Assembly (NCBI GenBank): GCA_963836665.1
Contig: CAWIKL010000004.1
Span: forward strand, 186,001 to 250,000
Reading direction: 5' to 3'
DNA from: JAICSD01 sp963836665
GTDB taxonomy: Bacteria > Acidobacteriota > Vicinamibacteria > Vicinamibacterales > 2-12-FULL-66-21
DNA length: 64,000 nucleotides
Numbering within the stretch: the stretch's first letter is position 1; every line of letters begins with the position of its first letter. Positions 25,056 through 33,608 of this stretch are shown in pieces. Made by a program: the position numbers and the translations under genes. The notes under the pieces were generated by a model. It searched no databases. It had not been told where the DNA came from and was given only the letters and a program-made list of their open reading frames with translations.

Positions 25056-27596
25056 ATGCTGCACGAGTTCATCAAGGACGTGAGATTTGGCGGCCGGCTG
25101 CTCCGGCGCAGCCCGGGCTTTGCCGCCGTCGCCATTCTGTCGCTGGGCCTCGGCATCGGCGGCGCCACGGCGGTCTTCACCCTGGTCAACGCCATCGTCC
25201 TGCGCACGCTGCCGGTGCCCAACGCCGGCGAGTTGTCGCAGGTGCAGTCAATCATGCCGGGCCAGGACTTCGGCGATCTGTTCTCGGCCCCGGCGTTCGA
25301 GCATGCGCGCGACGAACTGGCGGCGCGCGGCCTCGGCGAGCTGTTCGCCGCGACCAGCGTCGCCGGCGTGCAGCTGCAGGCCGACGGCGACGTCGCGCCG
25401 GCGCGCGGCAACGTGCAGCTCGTGTCAGGCGAGTACTTCGCCGCGCTGCGACAGCAACCCGAGCGCGGCCGTTTGTTCACGGCCACCGACAACCGCACCG
25501 TCGGCGCCCATCCAGTCGCCGTCATCAGCGACGGCTTCTGGCGGCGGCGCCTGAACGCCGCCCCGGACGCCGTCGGCCGCACGCTGGCGATCAACGGCGC
25601 CGCGTTCACCATCGTCGGAGTGACGCGGCCGGGTTTCTTCGGAACGACGGTCGCCCTGCGCGCGCCCGACGTGTGGGTGCCCTACATGATGCAACCGGTC
25701 GTGCGCTATTCGCAGAACGCGAGCAACTCCGGCGCCGATCCCCTCCAGCCCTGGCCGCCGCAGCCGCAGATGGCGTGGCTCAACGTCTTCGCCCGCGTGC
25801 GCGGCAATATGCGCGGCACGGTCGAGGCCGCGTTCACCACGGTCCTGCAGCGTGAGGGGGAGGCGACGCTGCCCAAGGATGCGTCTGCCGAGGATCGCGA
25901 CGCGATCCGCCGCCAGCGCGTCGCCCTCGCCGACGCGTCCACCGGCATTTCGTCGCTGCGCAACAGTGTCTCGCATCCGCTCTACGTGCTGTTGGCGATG
26001 GTCGGCGTACTGCTCGCCATCGCCTGCGGTAACGTCGCCGGGCTGCTCTTGTCCCGCGCCACCGGGCGCGCGCGCGAGATGGCCATCCGCCAGTCGATCG
26101 GTGCCGGCCGCGGGCGGCTGGTACGCCAGATGTTGGCGGAATCGCTGGTACTTGCCGTCGGCGGCGGGATGGTCGGCGTGACCTTCGCCGTGTGGGCGCG
26201 CGACGCGCTGCTGGGGCTGATGGTCAACGTCGGCAGCGCGGCAACGCCGCCGGACCTCGACACCGGGCTCGACTGGCGCGTCCTGGGTTTCTCAATCGCC
26301 GTGTCCTCCGTCACTGGCATCGCCTGCGGCCTGCTGCCGGCGATCCGCGGCGCCCGCGTCAGCGTCGCCGACGCACTCAAGCTGGATGGCCGCGGCTCGG
26401 TCACCGAGGGCGGGCGCGCCGGGCTCCTCGTCGGCAAGGCGCTCGTCGCGGTGCAGATCGCGTTCTGCCTCCTCCTGCTCGTCGTCGCTGCCTTGTTCGC
26501 GCGCAGCCTGCGATCCATCGTCCAGACCGACATCGGTTTCGATCGCGACCACGTGCTCGCCGCGCGCGTCGACGTTCGCGGCGCCGGCTATGGCGCGGCC
26601 GAGCGGCAGGAACTCTACCGGCGCCTCAGCGAGCGGCTCGTTGCCGTTCCTGGTGTCCTCTCCGTCAGTCTGTCGCTGACCGGGCCGCTCGGCGGATCGC
26701 AGCGCATCAGCAGCTTGAGCGTGGAAGGCTACACGCCGGCGCCGCACGAGCAACTGCGGACCAACGAGGACGTGGTCACCGATCGCTACTTCGAGACGAT
26801 GGGGCTTCGGATCGTCGAAGGGCGCAACTTCAACGCCGCGGACCGTGCGTCAGGTGCGCACGCCACGATCGTCAACCAGACGATGGCCAGGCGGTTCTTC
26901 CCAGGACGTAGTGCCGTCGGCCGGCGCTGGAGCTACGGTGATGGCATCGGCACGGACGCGAACGTCATCGTCGGCGTTGTCGAAGACGCCCGTTACGTCG
27001 ACGTCAAGACGGCGCCGCCCAACATGGCGTATCGACTCGCCGACGCGTCCCCCGACGAAGTGTTGACGGACCTGCAGGTGCGCACCGACAGGGCGGCCCA
27101 GCGGATGGTGCAGACCGTGCGCGAGACGCTCGTGCAACTCGAACCGCGGCTGCCAGTCGTCGAAGTCCTGCCGCTGAGCGACCGCCTGACCCGCGGGGTG
27201 ATGCAAGACCGGATGGTCGCAGGCCTGACGGCAATCTTCGGTGCGCTCGCACTGCTGCTGGCCAGCCTCGGGCTGTATGGGACCATCTCATACGGGATCA
27301 GTCGCCGCATTGCTGAACTCGGGCTGCGAATGGCGCTCGGGGCGGATCGCTCGATGGTGCTGTGGATGGTCCTGCGCGAGGCGATGACGCTGGTTGCCGT
27401 CGGTGTGGGGGCAGGTATTCCCCTGGCCTATCTCGCTGCGCACGGCATTGCGGCACTGTTGTTCGGGGTCACTCCAGGCGATCCCGTGGCCTTCACCGGG
27501 GGCGCCGTCGCGTTGCTTGTCGTCGCGACCGTGGCAGCATACTTGCCTGCGCATAGAGCCTCGAGGATCGAGCCGATGACTGCCCTGGGCCGCTAA
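25056..27596 (+). CDS. MacB-like duplicated permease without own ATPase (acidobacterial ADOP type)
   Basis: 846 residues. Starts EFIKDVRFGGRLLRRSPGF followed by a TM helix (VAILSLGLGIGGATAVFTLV), the hallmark entry of acidobacterial duplicated orphan permeases. Two FtsX/MacB modules are present: periplasmic domain about 50-300, TM bundle about 310-430, second periplasmic domain about 480-700, last three helices to 846 (ELGLRMALGADRSMV). No ATPase gene is beside it, as is usual for the group. Role is presumed export or envelope mechanics, not known. ATG 25056 is used; a TTG lies one codon upstream. The gene is divergent from the signalling operon. Confidence 0.93.
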   Translation: MLHEFIKDVRFGGRLLRRSPGFAAVAILSLGLGIGGATAVFTLVNAIVLRTLPVPNAGELSQVQSIMPGQDFGDLFSAPAFEHARDELAARGLGELFAATSVAGVQLQADGDVAPARGNVQLVSGEYFAALRQQPERGRLFTATDNRTVGAHPVAVISDGFWRRRLNAAPDAVGRTLAINGAAFTIVGVTRPGFFGTTVALRAPDVWVPYMMQPVVRYSQNASNSGADPLQPWPPQPQMAWLNVFARVRGNMRGTVEAAFTTVLQREGEATLPKDASAEDRDAIRRQRVALADASTGISSLRNSVSHPLYVLLAMVGVLLAIACGNVAGLLLSRATGRAREMAIRQSIGAGRGRLVRQMLAESLVLAVGGGMVGVTFAVWARDALLGLMVNVGSAATPPDLDTGLDWRVLGFSIAVSSVTGIACGLLPAIRGARVSVADALKLDGRGSVTEGGRAGLLVGKALVAVQIAFCLLLLVVAALFARSLRSIVQTDIGFDRDHVLAARVDVRGAGYGAAERQELYRRLSERLVAVPGVLSVSLSLTGPLGGSQRISSLSVEGYTPAPHEQLRTNEDVVTDRYFETMGLRIVEGRNFNAADRASGAHATIVNQTMARRFFPGRSAVGRRWSYGDGIGTDANVIVGVVEDARYVDVKTAPPNMAYRLADASPDEVLTDLQVRTDRAAQRMVQTVRETLVQLEPRLPVVEVLPLSDRLTRGVMQDRMVAGLTAIFGALALLLASLGLYGTISYGISRRIAELGLRMALGADRSMVLWMVLREAMTLVAVGVGAGIPLAYLAAHGIAALLFGVTPGDPVAFTGGAVALLVVATVAAYLPAHRASRIEPMTALGR

Positions 27597-27638
27597 CGGC
27601 AACTAAGGTTACCGGGGCAGAGGCCGATAAATGCTTCG

Positions 27639-27881
27639 ATGCTTTGGTTTTTTGAACGCGACGCCGCCCGGTTACTCTACGAGATTCGTCGACAGTTCGA
27701 CGGTCACGATTACGAACTCGTGGTGACGTTTCCGGATGGCCGGCAGGAAGTTGAGAAGTACCAGGATCCGCACGCGTTGATCGAGCGGTCGCAGCGTCTC
27801 CAGGAGAGCCTGCGGTTGCAGGGGTGGGCGCCGCCGCCTAACGTCCGCGTGCCCGTGCGGATCCCTTACGCAGCCGGATAG
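27639..27881 (+). CDS. Small hypothetical protein, 80 residues
   Basis: A compact soluble protein (MLWFFERDAARLLYEIRRQF ... VVTFPDGRQEVEKYQDPHAL ... ERSQRLQESLRLQGW) of beta-strands followed by an amphipathic helix. I do not recognise a family. It lies 42 bp after the orphan permease and overlaps the convergent DUF4097 gene by 44 bp at its 3' end. Codon use looks like that of the neighbours. A real gene is likely because the frame is tightly bounded and the composition is protein-like. Confidence 0.6.
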   Translation: MLWFFERDAARLLYEIRRQFDGHDYELVVTFPDGRQEVEKYQDPHALIERSQRLQESLRLQGWAPPPNVRVPVRIPYAAG

Positions 27882-28731
27882 ACCCGCCGAAGGTCTCGAG
27901 GGTCACGTCCGCGCTCCCGTTGCCGAGCGCGGTCGTCACCCGGCGCCCGCGCTGCACGTCGGCGCGGCTCACTCCTTCGAGCGGCAGGTCTGTGCTGAAA
28001 CTCCCCTGGTAGGTGCGGATCGTGAACGTCGCGTTCACGACCTCGGGCACCCCCAGCAGCAGGTTGCCGTTGTGCGTACCAAAGCTGTAGTGCCCGCCGT
28101 CGGCGATCTTCCCCTCGTAGACGATGTCGCCGTTGACGGTTGAGGCGTCGACGCTCTTCGAGTCGATCCCCGTCATCGTCACCCCGCCGTTAATCGACTC
28201 CGCGGTGATGTCGCCGCTGGTATCGGTGATGACGATCTTCTCGTTCACGGAGCTGACGTTCACCTTGCCGCGCGCCCCTTCGACGTGGACTTCCCCTTCG
28301 ACGGACTTGGCGGTGATGACGCCGGAACCGCCCTTGATCATGACGTCGCCGCGCACGGTGTTCGCGAACACTTCGTTCTGCGCGCCGTCGATGGTGACGA
28401 AGTTGTAGGTGCCCTCGACGCGCACCGGCATCCATGCCGGCGCCGTGATCTCGTAGTCGACCGACCCCTGCGGCCCGCGCGACGCAGAAGACGTCACGGC
28501 CAGCCCGCCCGCTGTCGGACGGATGTTGACGGTGGTGCGCGTTTGATGTCGGGCCGTCACGTGCACGGCGTCCTTGTCCCAGGTGCGGATGATGACGTCG
28601 CCGGCGAAGTTGTTGACGAGCAGCCGCGTCCCTTTCTGCACCGGCACCGTTTCGTCGGTCTGCGGCGTGCCGACGCGCGGCGTTGCCCCCTGCGCCAGGA
28701 TGAACGTGAGAAACACGGTCGATAGCAGCAT
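27838..28731 (-). CDS. Secreted DUF4097 beta-helix-like protein
   Basis: 297 residues. Signal peptide (MLLSTVFLTFILAQG), then strands that repeat at about 20 residues: VNNFAGDVIIRTWDKDAVHVTA, VFANTVRGDVMIKGGSG (split), VHVEGARGKVNVSSVN, DTSGDITAESINGGVTMTG, ASTVNGDIVYEG. This G-D/N-V/I ladder defines DUF4097, whose proteins are thought to sit in the envelope. It is the third gene of an ECF sigma operon, 5 bp after the anti-sigma gene, so it may be a sensor or effector of that system. The C-terminus (RLRKGSARARGR) is basic. Confidence 0.88.
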   Translation of the reverse strand: MLLSTVFLTFILAQGATPRVGTPQTDETVPVQKGTRLLVNNFAGDVIIRTWDKDAVHVTARHQTRTTVNIRPTAGGLAVTSSASRGPQGSVDYEITAPAWMPVRVEGTYNFVTIDGAQNEVFANTVRGDVMIKGGSGVITAKSVEGEVHVEGARGKVNVSSVNEKIVITDTSGDITAESINGGVTMTGIDSKSVDASTVNGDIVYEGKIADGGHYSFGTHNGNLLLGVPEVVNATFTIRTYQGSFSTDLPLEGVSRADVQRGRRVTTALGNGSADVTLETFGGSIRLRKGSARARGR

Positions 28732-28736
28732 CAGTT

Positions 28737-29408
28737 TCAGCTCTTGCCGTTGACCAGATCGACGCCGCGGCGAAGCAGCGCGAGCTTGCGCTGCCGTGCG
28801 TCGGCGAGGTGGCTATGGAGATACAAGTTGGCCGGGTCGGTCGCCAGGGCACGGCGCGACTGTTCGATGGCCTTGTCGATCGCGTCGAGATTGGTCTCGA
28901 GGATCTTGACCGTGCCGGGATCGAGCTGCGCCCGGCCGGCGTCCAGCGCCTGCTGTAGATCCGCGATCGCTTCGTCATAGCGCGGATCCGTCAGCGACAC
29001 CGGCAACGTGGCCGCGTCGGGATCGCTCGTCGCCGCCACGGGCGGCAGATCGGTCGCTCGTCCGCCATGCTGCAGCACCCACACGGCGCCGCCCGACATG
29101 ACCATGAGGGCGAGGCCGGCCGCAACGAGCTGCGGCAGCGTGAACGACACGCGGGGCGCGATGCGCGCGCCCAACGGCGTGAGGACGGGCGTCACGCGAT
29201 TGAGCCGTGCTTCGATGCCGATCCAAAGATCCACCGCGGGCGGCCGCGATGAGATGGTCGCGGCGCGCGCCAGGACCTCGCGCAGCTCGTCGAGCGTGGA
29301 CGTGCAGTTGGCGCAGACAGCCAGGTGCTCCTCGAGCGCGGCGCGGTCGGCCGCGTTGAGCTCGCCGTCGAGGTAATCGGAGAGTTGCTCCGTCCACTGA
29401 TCGGTCAT
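28737..29408 (-). CDS. Anti-sigma factor (zinc-finger N-terminus, one TM helix)
   Basis: 223 residues. N-terminal zf-HC2-type module: LSDYLDGELNAADRAALEEH, then HLAVCANCTS giving the H-x3-C-x2-C zinc site. A single TM helix (LPQLVAAGLALMVMSGGAVWVL, about 92-113) is followed by a periplasmic helical part. Such proteins hold the cognate ECF sigma at the membrane until a signal arrives. Its ATG overlaps the sigma stop (ATGA at 29405-29408). The C-terminal periplasmic region has TPR-like helices. Confidence 0.9.
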   Translation of the reverse strand: MTDQWTEQLSDYLDGELNAADRAALEEHLAVCANCTSTLDELREVLARAATISSRPPAVDLWIGIEARLNRVTPVLTPLGARIAPRVSFTLPQLVAAGLALMVMSGGAVWVLQHGGRATDLPPVAATSDPDAATLPVSLTDPRYDEAIADLQQALDAGRAQLDPGTVKILETNLDAIDKAIEQSRRALATDPANLYLHSHLADARQRKLALLRRGVDLVNGKS

Positions 29409-29962
29409 TTCAAGTGCTTCCGCAGGATCATCCGCGCCCTGTGCAACTGCGCCTTCGACGTGCCGGCTGAAATCTCCAGCAGCGTGGCGATCTCGTGATG
29501 TTTGTAACCCTCGACGTCGTGCAGCACGAAAATCTCGCGCGCGCCGTCGGGGAGGTGTTCGAGCGCCGACTCGAAGTCCATGCCGATATCGCGGGTCGCG
29601 CGCGGCGCGGCCATGGTCTCGAAGATGGCGTCGCCGTCCGCCAGCCGCGCGCGCCGCACCTGGTCCGTACGAAAACGCTCGATGACAACGTTGACGGTCA
29701 GGCGATGCAGCCAGGTCGTGAACGACGACTCCCCGCGGAATGTCCCGAGTTTCTGCCAGACGCGAACGAACACGTCCTGTGTCAGCTCGTCCGCGTCCCG
29801 TCCGGCCGTCATCCGGCGGATCAGGCTGTGAACGCGCGGCAGGTGAGTGCGATACAGCGCCTCGAATGCGCGCACGTCCCCCGCCGCAGCGAGGGCTACG
29901 TCGGGGACCGGCTCAGCCGGTGATGCGGCTCGAGCGGGCGAAACCAGCGCCAGTGCCTCCAA
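29405..29962 (-). CDS. ECF-family RNA polymerase sigma factor
   Basis: About 185 residues. Region 2: FEALYRTHLPRVHSLIRRM, DELTQDVFVRVWQKL, FTTWLHRLTVNV; region 4: ALEHLPDGAREIFVLHDVEG, YKHHEIATLLEISAGTSKAQ, LHRARMILRK. It directs RNA polymerase to its own regulon, normally including the operon itself. Start is TTG 29962 as read, with GGAG close upstream on the minus strand; a nearby ATG at 29969 is out of frame, so the true N-terminus is not certain. It heads the sigma/anti-sigma/DUF4097 operon. Confidence 0.92.
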   Translation of the reverse strand: MEALALVSPARAASPAEPVPDVALAAAGDVRAFEALYRTHLPRVHSLIRRMTAGRDADELTQDVFVRVWQKLGTFRGESSFTTWLHRLTVNVVIERFRTDQVRRARLADGDAIFETMAAPRATRDIGMDFESALEHLPDGAREIFVLHDVEGYKHHEIATLLEISAGTSKAQLHRARMILRKHLK

Positions 29963-30024
29963 GCTCCATCCTTACACTAGTTTGGATGCTGAGGCTGGCC
30001 GGAAGGTTGGAACGGGCTTTTGGG

Positions 30025-30696
30025 CTATCGCAGGATATCGAACGGATCGACTGGCGTGCCCTCCCACCAATGCTTGTCCGGCGTCAGGCGGAAGATGGCG
30101 AAGTGGAGGTGCGGCGTATTCTTAGGGGCATTGCCCGATGTGCCGACGTAACCAAGGACCTGGCCTCTGTGGACTGCGTCTCCCTCCTTCAGGCCGTCGG
30201 CATACCGTTCGAGGTGGGCGTAGTAGTAGGAATACTCGCGCGCTGGATCGAACTGATAGACGGTGATGCCGCCGGCCTTGCTCAGGAAGAGTCTGGCGAT
30301 GGTCCCGTCTTCGACAGCGACGACTGGCGTGTTCCGCGGTGCCAGGATGTCGAGTGCCTCGTGCTCGCGTCCGCCGGTGCGCGCGTCGTGGTACGAGCGC
30401 ACCAGTTTGTCCGCGCTGACGCCGTTGACCGGAATCGTCAGTTTGCGCGCGGCGAGGTCTTTGGCCTCTGGTGCCTCTCGCGGAATGATGCCCGTCCGCC
30501 CGCTGGTTGGCGCGGGAACCTCGACCACCGCACTCGCGGACTCATCGACCGCGGGAGAGGGGTGGCTGGCCGCCGTCGTCTCGGGTCCGGGCGCCGTCAG
30601 GCTCCCGAGCGAGCCGACGATGAAGGCGCCGAGTACGAAGCCGAGCAGTCCCGCGGCGATCAGATACCGGAAGTCTGGGCGTGGTGTCTCCGGCAT
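30025..30696 (-). CDS. M23-family (LytM) peptidoglycan endopeptidase, membrane-anchored
   Basis: 223 residues. One N-terminal TM helix (YLIAAGLLGFVLGAFIVGSL, 11-30), a Ser/Pro-rich linker, then the LytM domain (about 90-220) with REHEALDILAP (H-x3-D metal ligands) and HLHFAIF (H-x-H). These enzymes cleave peptide cross-links in the cell wall or act as activators. It lies 7 bp after the L,D-transpeptidase gene on the same strand, so both act in one wall-remodelling operon with the phosphoesterase. Confidence 0.93.
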   Translation of the reverse strand: MPETPRPDFRYLIAAGLLGFVLGAFIVGSLGSLTAPGPETTAASHPSPAVDESASAVVEVPAPTSGRTGIIPREAPEAKDLAARKLTIPVNGVSADKLVRSYHDARTGGREHEALDILAPRNTPVVAVEDGTIARLFLSKAGGITVYQFDPAREYSYYYAHLERYADGLKEGDAVHRGQVLGYVGTSGNAPKNTPHLHFAIFRLTPDKHWWEGTPVDPFDILR

Positions 30697-30703
30697 TGCT
30701 GTG

Positions 30704-31669
30704 CTACTCCGTGAAGATCACCTTCGTGCCCGGCCTGACCAGAGACGACAGCTTGAGCGCGTCCCAGTTGGTCAGGCGCACGCAGCCGTGCGATTCCGTC
30801 TTGCCGATCTTCGAGGGCTCCGGCGTGCCGTGCAGGCCGTAGTGCGGACGTGAGATGTCGATCCACACGACGCCGACGGGATTGTTGGGGCCGGGCGGGA
30901 TCGTGGCCTTCGCATCCGTCGCCTGCGCGTCCCAGAAGAGCGCCGGGTTGTAGTGGAACTTGGGGTCGTGCTCGACGCCGTTGACCTTCCAGTCGCCGAT
31001 CGGCAGCGGATCGTGTTCGCTGCCGGTCGTCACAGGCGCATACATCAGCACCTTGCCGGCGTTGTCGGTAACGGTGAGATCGCTCGTGCTCTTGCGCACG
31101 GTCACGGTCGTGGTGGCGGCGCTCGCCGCGCCGTTCTGACGGCCACGCGACGGACCGACCCCAGTGTCGGCGCCGGCGACGTTGGGCACCTTGATCGTTT
31201 CCCCCGCGGCGAATCTCGCGTCCGGGTTGAGCCGCTTCAGCAGCGACGGGCTCGCATGGAAGCGCTCGCCCAGCATCTCGAGCACGTTCGTATAGTTTAA
31301 GGCCGTGAGCGTGGCCATCTCCTTCATCTCCGTCGGGATCGAGGGGGTAAAGGGACCCGCAGCGTCCTGCTCGGTGATGGCGTAGTCGACCAGTGCGTCC
31401 TGTGGCAGTGCATCGCCCTTGCCGCCGTTCTCTGTGTAGGCGGCGCGCGCGCGATCGGTGCTGGTGCCGTGCCGGGCGTCGATCTCCCCCGGCGAGAAGC
31501 CGGCACGATCGAGCATCACCTGCGTGGCCAGCGTCTGCATGTCGAGCGGCGCTTCCCTGGGCGCCGCCTTTCGCGTCGCGTGCTGCGGCTTTCGCGCCGG
31601 CGCGTGATGCTGCTGGCCTGCGCTGGCGGCCTGCGCGACCAGCAACAGTGGAAGAAGAAAACTCCTCAT
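30704..31669 (-). CDS. L,D-transpeptidase (YkuD) with PG-binding and LysM-like regions
   Basis: 321 residues. Signal peptide (MRSFLLPLLLVAQAASAG). About 45-100 resembles a PG_binding_1 domain (ATQVMLDRAGFSPGEIDARH); about 135-170 a LysM motif (GERFHASPSLLKRLNPD); the C-terminal YkuD domain ends with HGTPEPSKIG and SHGCVRL, giving the catalytic His-Cys pair. It makes 3-3 cross-links or attaches proteins to peptidoglycan. Start ATG 31669 overlaps the preceding stop (ATGA), which selects it over upstream in-frame starts. Confidence 0.94.
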   Translation of the reverse strand: MRSFLLPLLLVAQAASAGQQHHAPARKPQHATRKAAPREAPLDMQTLATQVMLDRAGFSPGEIDARHGTSTDRARAAYTENGGKGDALPQDALVDYAITEQDAAGPFTPSIPTEMKEMATLTALNYTNVLEMLGERFHASPSLLKRLNPDARFAAGETIKVPNVAGADTGVGPSRGRQNGAASAATTTVTVRKSTSDLTVTDNAGKVLMYAPVTTGSEHDPLPIGDWKVNGVEHDPKFHYNPALFWDAQATDAKATIPPGPNNPVGVVWIDISRPHYGLHGTPEPSKIGKTESHGCVRLTNWDALKLSSLVRPGTKVIFTE

Positions 31670-32523
31670 CTGCTCATCTCCTGGCTTGCTCTGAATTCGG
31701 GCATCGTCTGCCTGACAGTGTCTTCCGCCGTTGCAACTGCGGCACTCCGTCGGTCGGCGCCGGTACGGCGCTCGGCGGAGAGGGCGCTGCCCGGGCCGAC
31801 TTCGATCAGCCGGAACGGCCGGTCGGGAAAATGCTCGCGCATCAGCGACCACGACACGTTGTAGACGGGGACGTTGGTGCGCGTGCGTCCCTCGGGCGCG
31901 CCGTGATGCGCGTGGCCGTGGACCACGGCGCTGATCGGGTAGCGCGTGATCGGCTCCTCGAGACGGCTGCAGCCGAGGAACGGATAGATTTCAAGCGGCT
32001 CCCCTTCGACCGTCGCCTGGATCGGCGCGTAGTGGAGCAGCGCCACCAGATGCTCGCTGCGCAGACGCGCCAGCGCGCTCTCGAGCTTCAGCGCTTCGTC
32101 GAGCGCCTCGTGCACGAACTTCTTGATGATCTCTTCGCCCCACGGGCCGAGCGCGCGGCGGCCGAACCCGCCGCAGAAGCCCTTGACGCCCGCGAAGCCG
32201 ATGCCCAGGATCTCGGTCGTTTCGCCGTCGAGTATGGTGACGCCCGCGTCGGTGAGGATGGCGGCGATCTCCGCCTGCTGGTTCGACTCCACGTCGTGAT
32301 TGCCGAGGACGCCAACCATCGGAATCCGGACGGCCGCGAGTTCCTTCGCGAAGCCGCGCGCCTCGTCGGCGAGGCCGTAATCGGTCAGATCGCCGGCGAA
32401 TGCGAGGATGTCGGCCGACTCGGAGATTTGTGCGAAGAGCGCTTGGTGCGAGCCCGGCGGCGTGCTCCGTCCGTAATGGAGGTCGCCGATGGCGGCAAGA
32501 CGGACGATGTCCTTCGGCGGCAT
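31666..32523 (-). CDS. Calcineurin-like metallophosphoesterase
   Basis: 285 residues, cytoplasmic. The metal-binding signature is complete: GDLHYGR (D-x-H), FAGDLTD (GD), GVLGNHDVES (GNHD) and VVHGHAHHG (GHxH). The substrate cannot be told; relatives hydrolyse cyclic nucleotides, UDP-sugars or phospholipid heads. ATG 32523 begins MPPKDIVRLAAIGD. It heads an operon with the L,D-transpeptidase and M23 genes, so a cell-envelope substrate such as a lipid-linked sugar is possible but unproven. Confidence 0.9.
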   Translation of the reverse strand: MPPKDIVRLAAIGDLHYGRSTPPGSHQALFAQISESADILAFAGDLTDYGLADEARGFAKELAAVRIPMVGVLGNHDVESNQQAEIAAILTDAGVTILDGETTEILGIGFAGVKGFCGGFGRRALGPWGEEIIKKFVHEALDEALKLESALARLRSEHLVALLHYAPIQATVEGEPLEIYPFLGCSRLEEPITRYPISAVVHGHAHHGAPEGRTRTNVPVYNVSWSLMREHFPDRPFRLIEVGPGSALSAERRTGADRRSAAVATAEDTVRQTMPEFRASQEMSR

Positions 32524-32578
32524 GCTCCAGGTTGAAGAGCAAACGAGGTGCCGCCGTGTCGAAGCTCGACCGTAGGTA

Positions 32579-32815
32579 TTAAATATCCCGCAGCTGTTCG
32601 TCGAGCGCGGCGATCGCCTGTTTGAGCATCTCCTGGTGTGCCGGGACGGTCGCGCGGTCGAGATCGCTGGCCGCGCGGGCCCGCGCCAGCTCCAAGCTGC
32701 GACGCCTGGCCGCGCGTTCGCGCTCGGCAGGGGGCACGTCGGCCTTCCGGCTTTTCGCGCGCGCCGCCTCTTCCTGCTGGAACTCCACCATCTTGGACTC
32801 GAAGCCTCGGGCCAT
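32579..32815 (-). CDS. Small charged hypothetical protein
   Basis: 78 residues, almost wholly helical and charged (MARGFESKMVEFQQEEAARAK broken after 20, then SRKADVPPAERERAARRR, LKQAIAALDEQLRDI). I know of no named family, though small acidobacterial proteins of this kind are common. ATG 32815 is chosen because the sequence upstream is the divergent esterase promoter and N-terminus. It lies 55 bp upstream of the phosphoesterase start, on the same strand. Confidence 0.6.
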   Translation of the reverse strand: MARGFESKMVEFQQEEAARAKSRKADVPPAERERAARRRSLELARARAASDLDRATVPAHQEMLKQAIAALDEQLRDI

Positions 32816-32819
32816 ACGC

Positions 32820-32837
32820 CTTCTATAATAAAGTTCA
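32820..32837. promoter_or_regulatory. Shared -10-like element in a 22-bp divergent gap
   Basis: tataat at 32824-32829 lies between ATG 32815 (minus) and ATG 32838 (plus). On the plus strand it is 8 nt from the start codon; read on the minus strand it is attata, 8 nt from that start. If used, both mRNAs would be leaderless or nearly so. No good -35 is seen at the normal distance. Confidence 0.35.
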
Positions 32838-33608
32838 ATGCTCGTGCGTTGGCGTCGAAGTGTCGTGTTGCCGTTGCTATTCGTGTTGGCGGTTGGATGC
32901 AGCCGTGGCGCCAGCACGTCCGTGTCCGACGAGGCTCCGGCGGCGGCGACGGCGCCTCCGGCCGCGGCAGCACCTCCGGCGGCGGCTACCGCACTTCCGG
33001 CCCCGACGGCACCTCCGCTACCCGCTGCCGGGCCCTCCGAAGCGCTTCCGAAAATCGTTGTGCTCGGTGACAGCCTGACCGCCGGGCTCGGTCTCTCGCC
33101 GTCGCAGGCCTACCCAGCGCTGCTGCAGGGCCGGCTCGACGCCGCTGGCTACAAGTGGGGCGTCGTCAACGCCGGCGTCTCGGGTGACACGTCAGCGGCC
33201 GGTCTCGAGCGTGTCGACTGGGCCCTCGACCAGGGCAATGTCCGAATCCTCGTCCTCGAATTGGGCGCCAACGACGGCCTGCGCGGACTGCCGGTCGACG
33301 AAATGAAACGAAATCTCGGGGCCATCATTGAGCGCGCACAGGGAAAAGGCATCGCCGTGCTGTTGACAGGCATGGAAGCGCCGCCGAACTTCGGTCCGGA
33401 CTACACCGTATCGTTCAGGCAGGTGTATCGCGACCTCGCCAGGGAGTACAAAGTCCCGTTGCTCCCTTTCCTGCTCGTCAAAGTGGCCGGTGTGCCGTCG
33501 CTGAACCAGGGAGACGGCATCCACCCGAACGTGGACGGCGCGCAGATCGTGGCCGACAACGTGTGGACGGCGCTCAAGCCGATGGTGGATCGGGCGCCGG
33601 CGCGATGA
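32838..33608 (+). CDS. SGNH/GDSL esterase, TesA-like lipoprotein
   Basis: 256 residues. Lipoprotein signal with lipobox VGC at C21 (LLFVLAVGCSRG), an Ala/Pro linker (35-70), then the SGNH fold: VVLGDSLTAGLG (catalytic Ser), LGANDGL (Gly/Asn oxyanion residues) and DGIHPNVDG (catalytic Asp/His). TesA-type enzymes are broad esterases, thioesterases and lysophospholipases of the periplasm. The gene overlaps the ATPase gene (ATGA) and with it and the FtsX-like permease forms the conserved tesA-ybbA-ybbP order. Confidence 0.93.
   Translation: MLVRWRRSVVLPLLFVLAVGCSRGASTSVSDEAPAAATAPPAAAAPPAAATALPAPTAPPLPAAGPSEALPKIVVLGDSLTAGLGLSPSQAYPALLQGRLDAAGYKWGVVNAGVSGDTSAAGLERVDWALDQGNVRILVLELGANDGLRGLPVDEMKRNLGAIIERAQGKGIAVLLTGMEAPPNFGPDYTVSFRQVYRDLAREYKVPLLPFLLVKVAGVPSLNQGDGIHPNVDGAQIVADNVWTALKPMVDRAPAR

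Noticed and set aside
25056..27596. Frameshifted or truncated MacB
   Set aside because: Lack of an ATPase gene and the two-module length are normal for acidobacterial orphan permeases.
27631..27640. Upstream ATG as start of the 80-residue gene
   Set aside because: ATG 27631 is out of frame with the open reading frame that starts at 27639.
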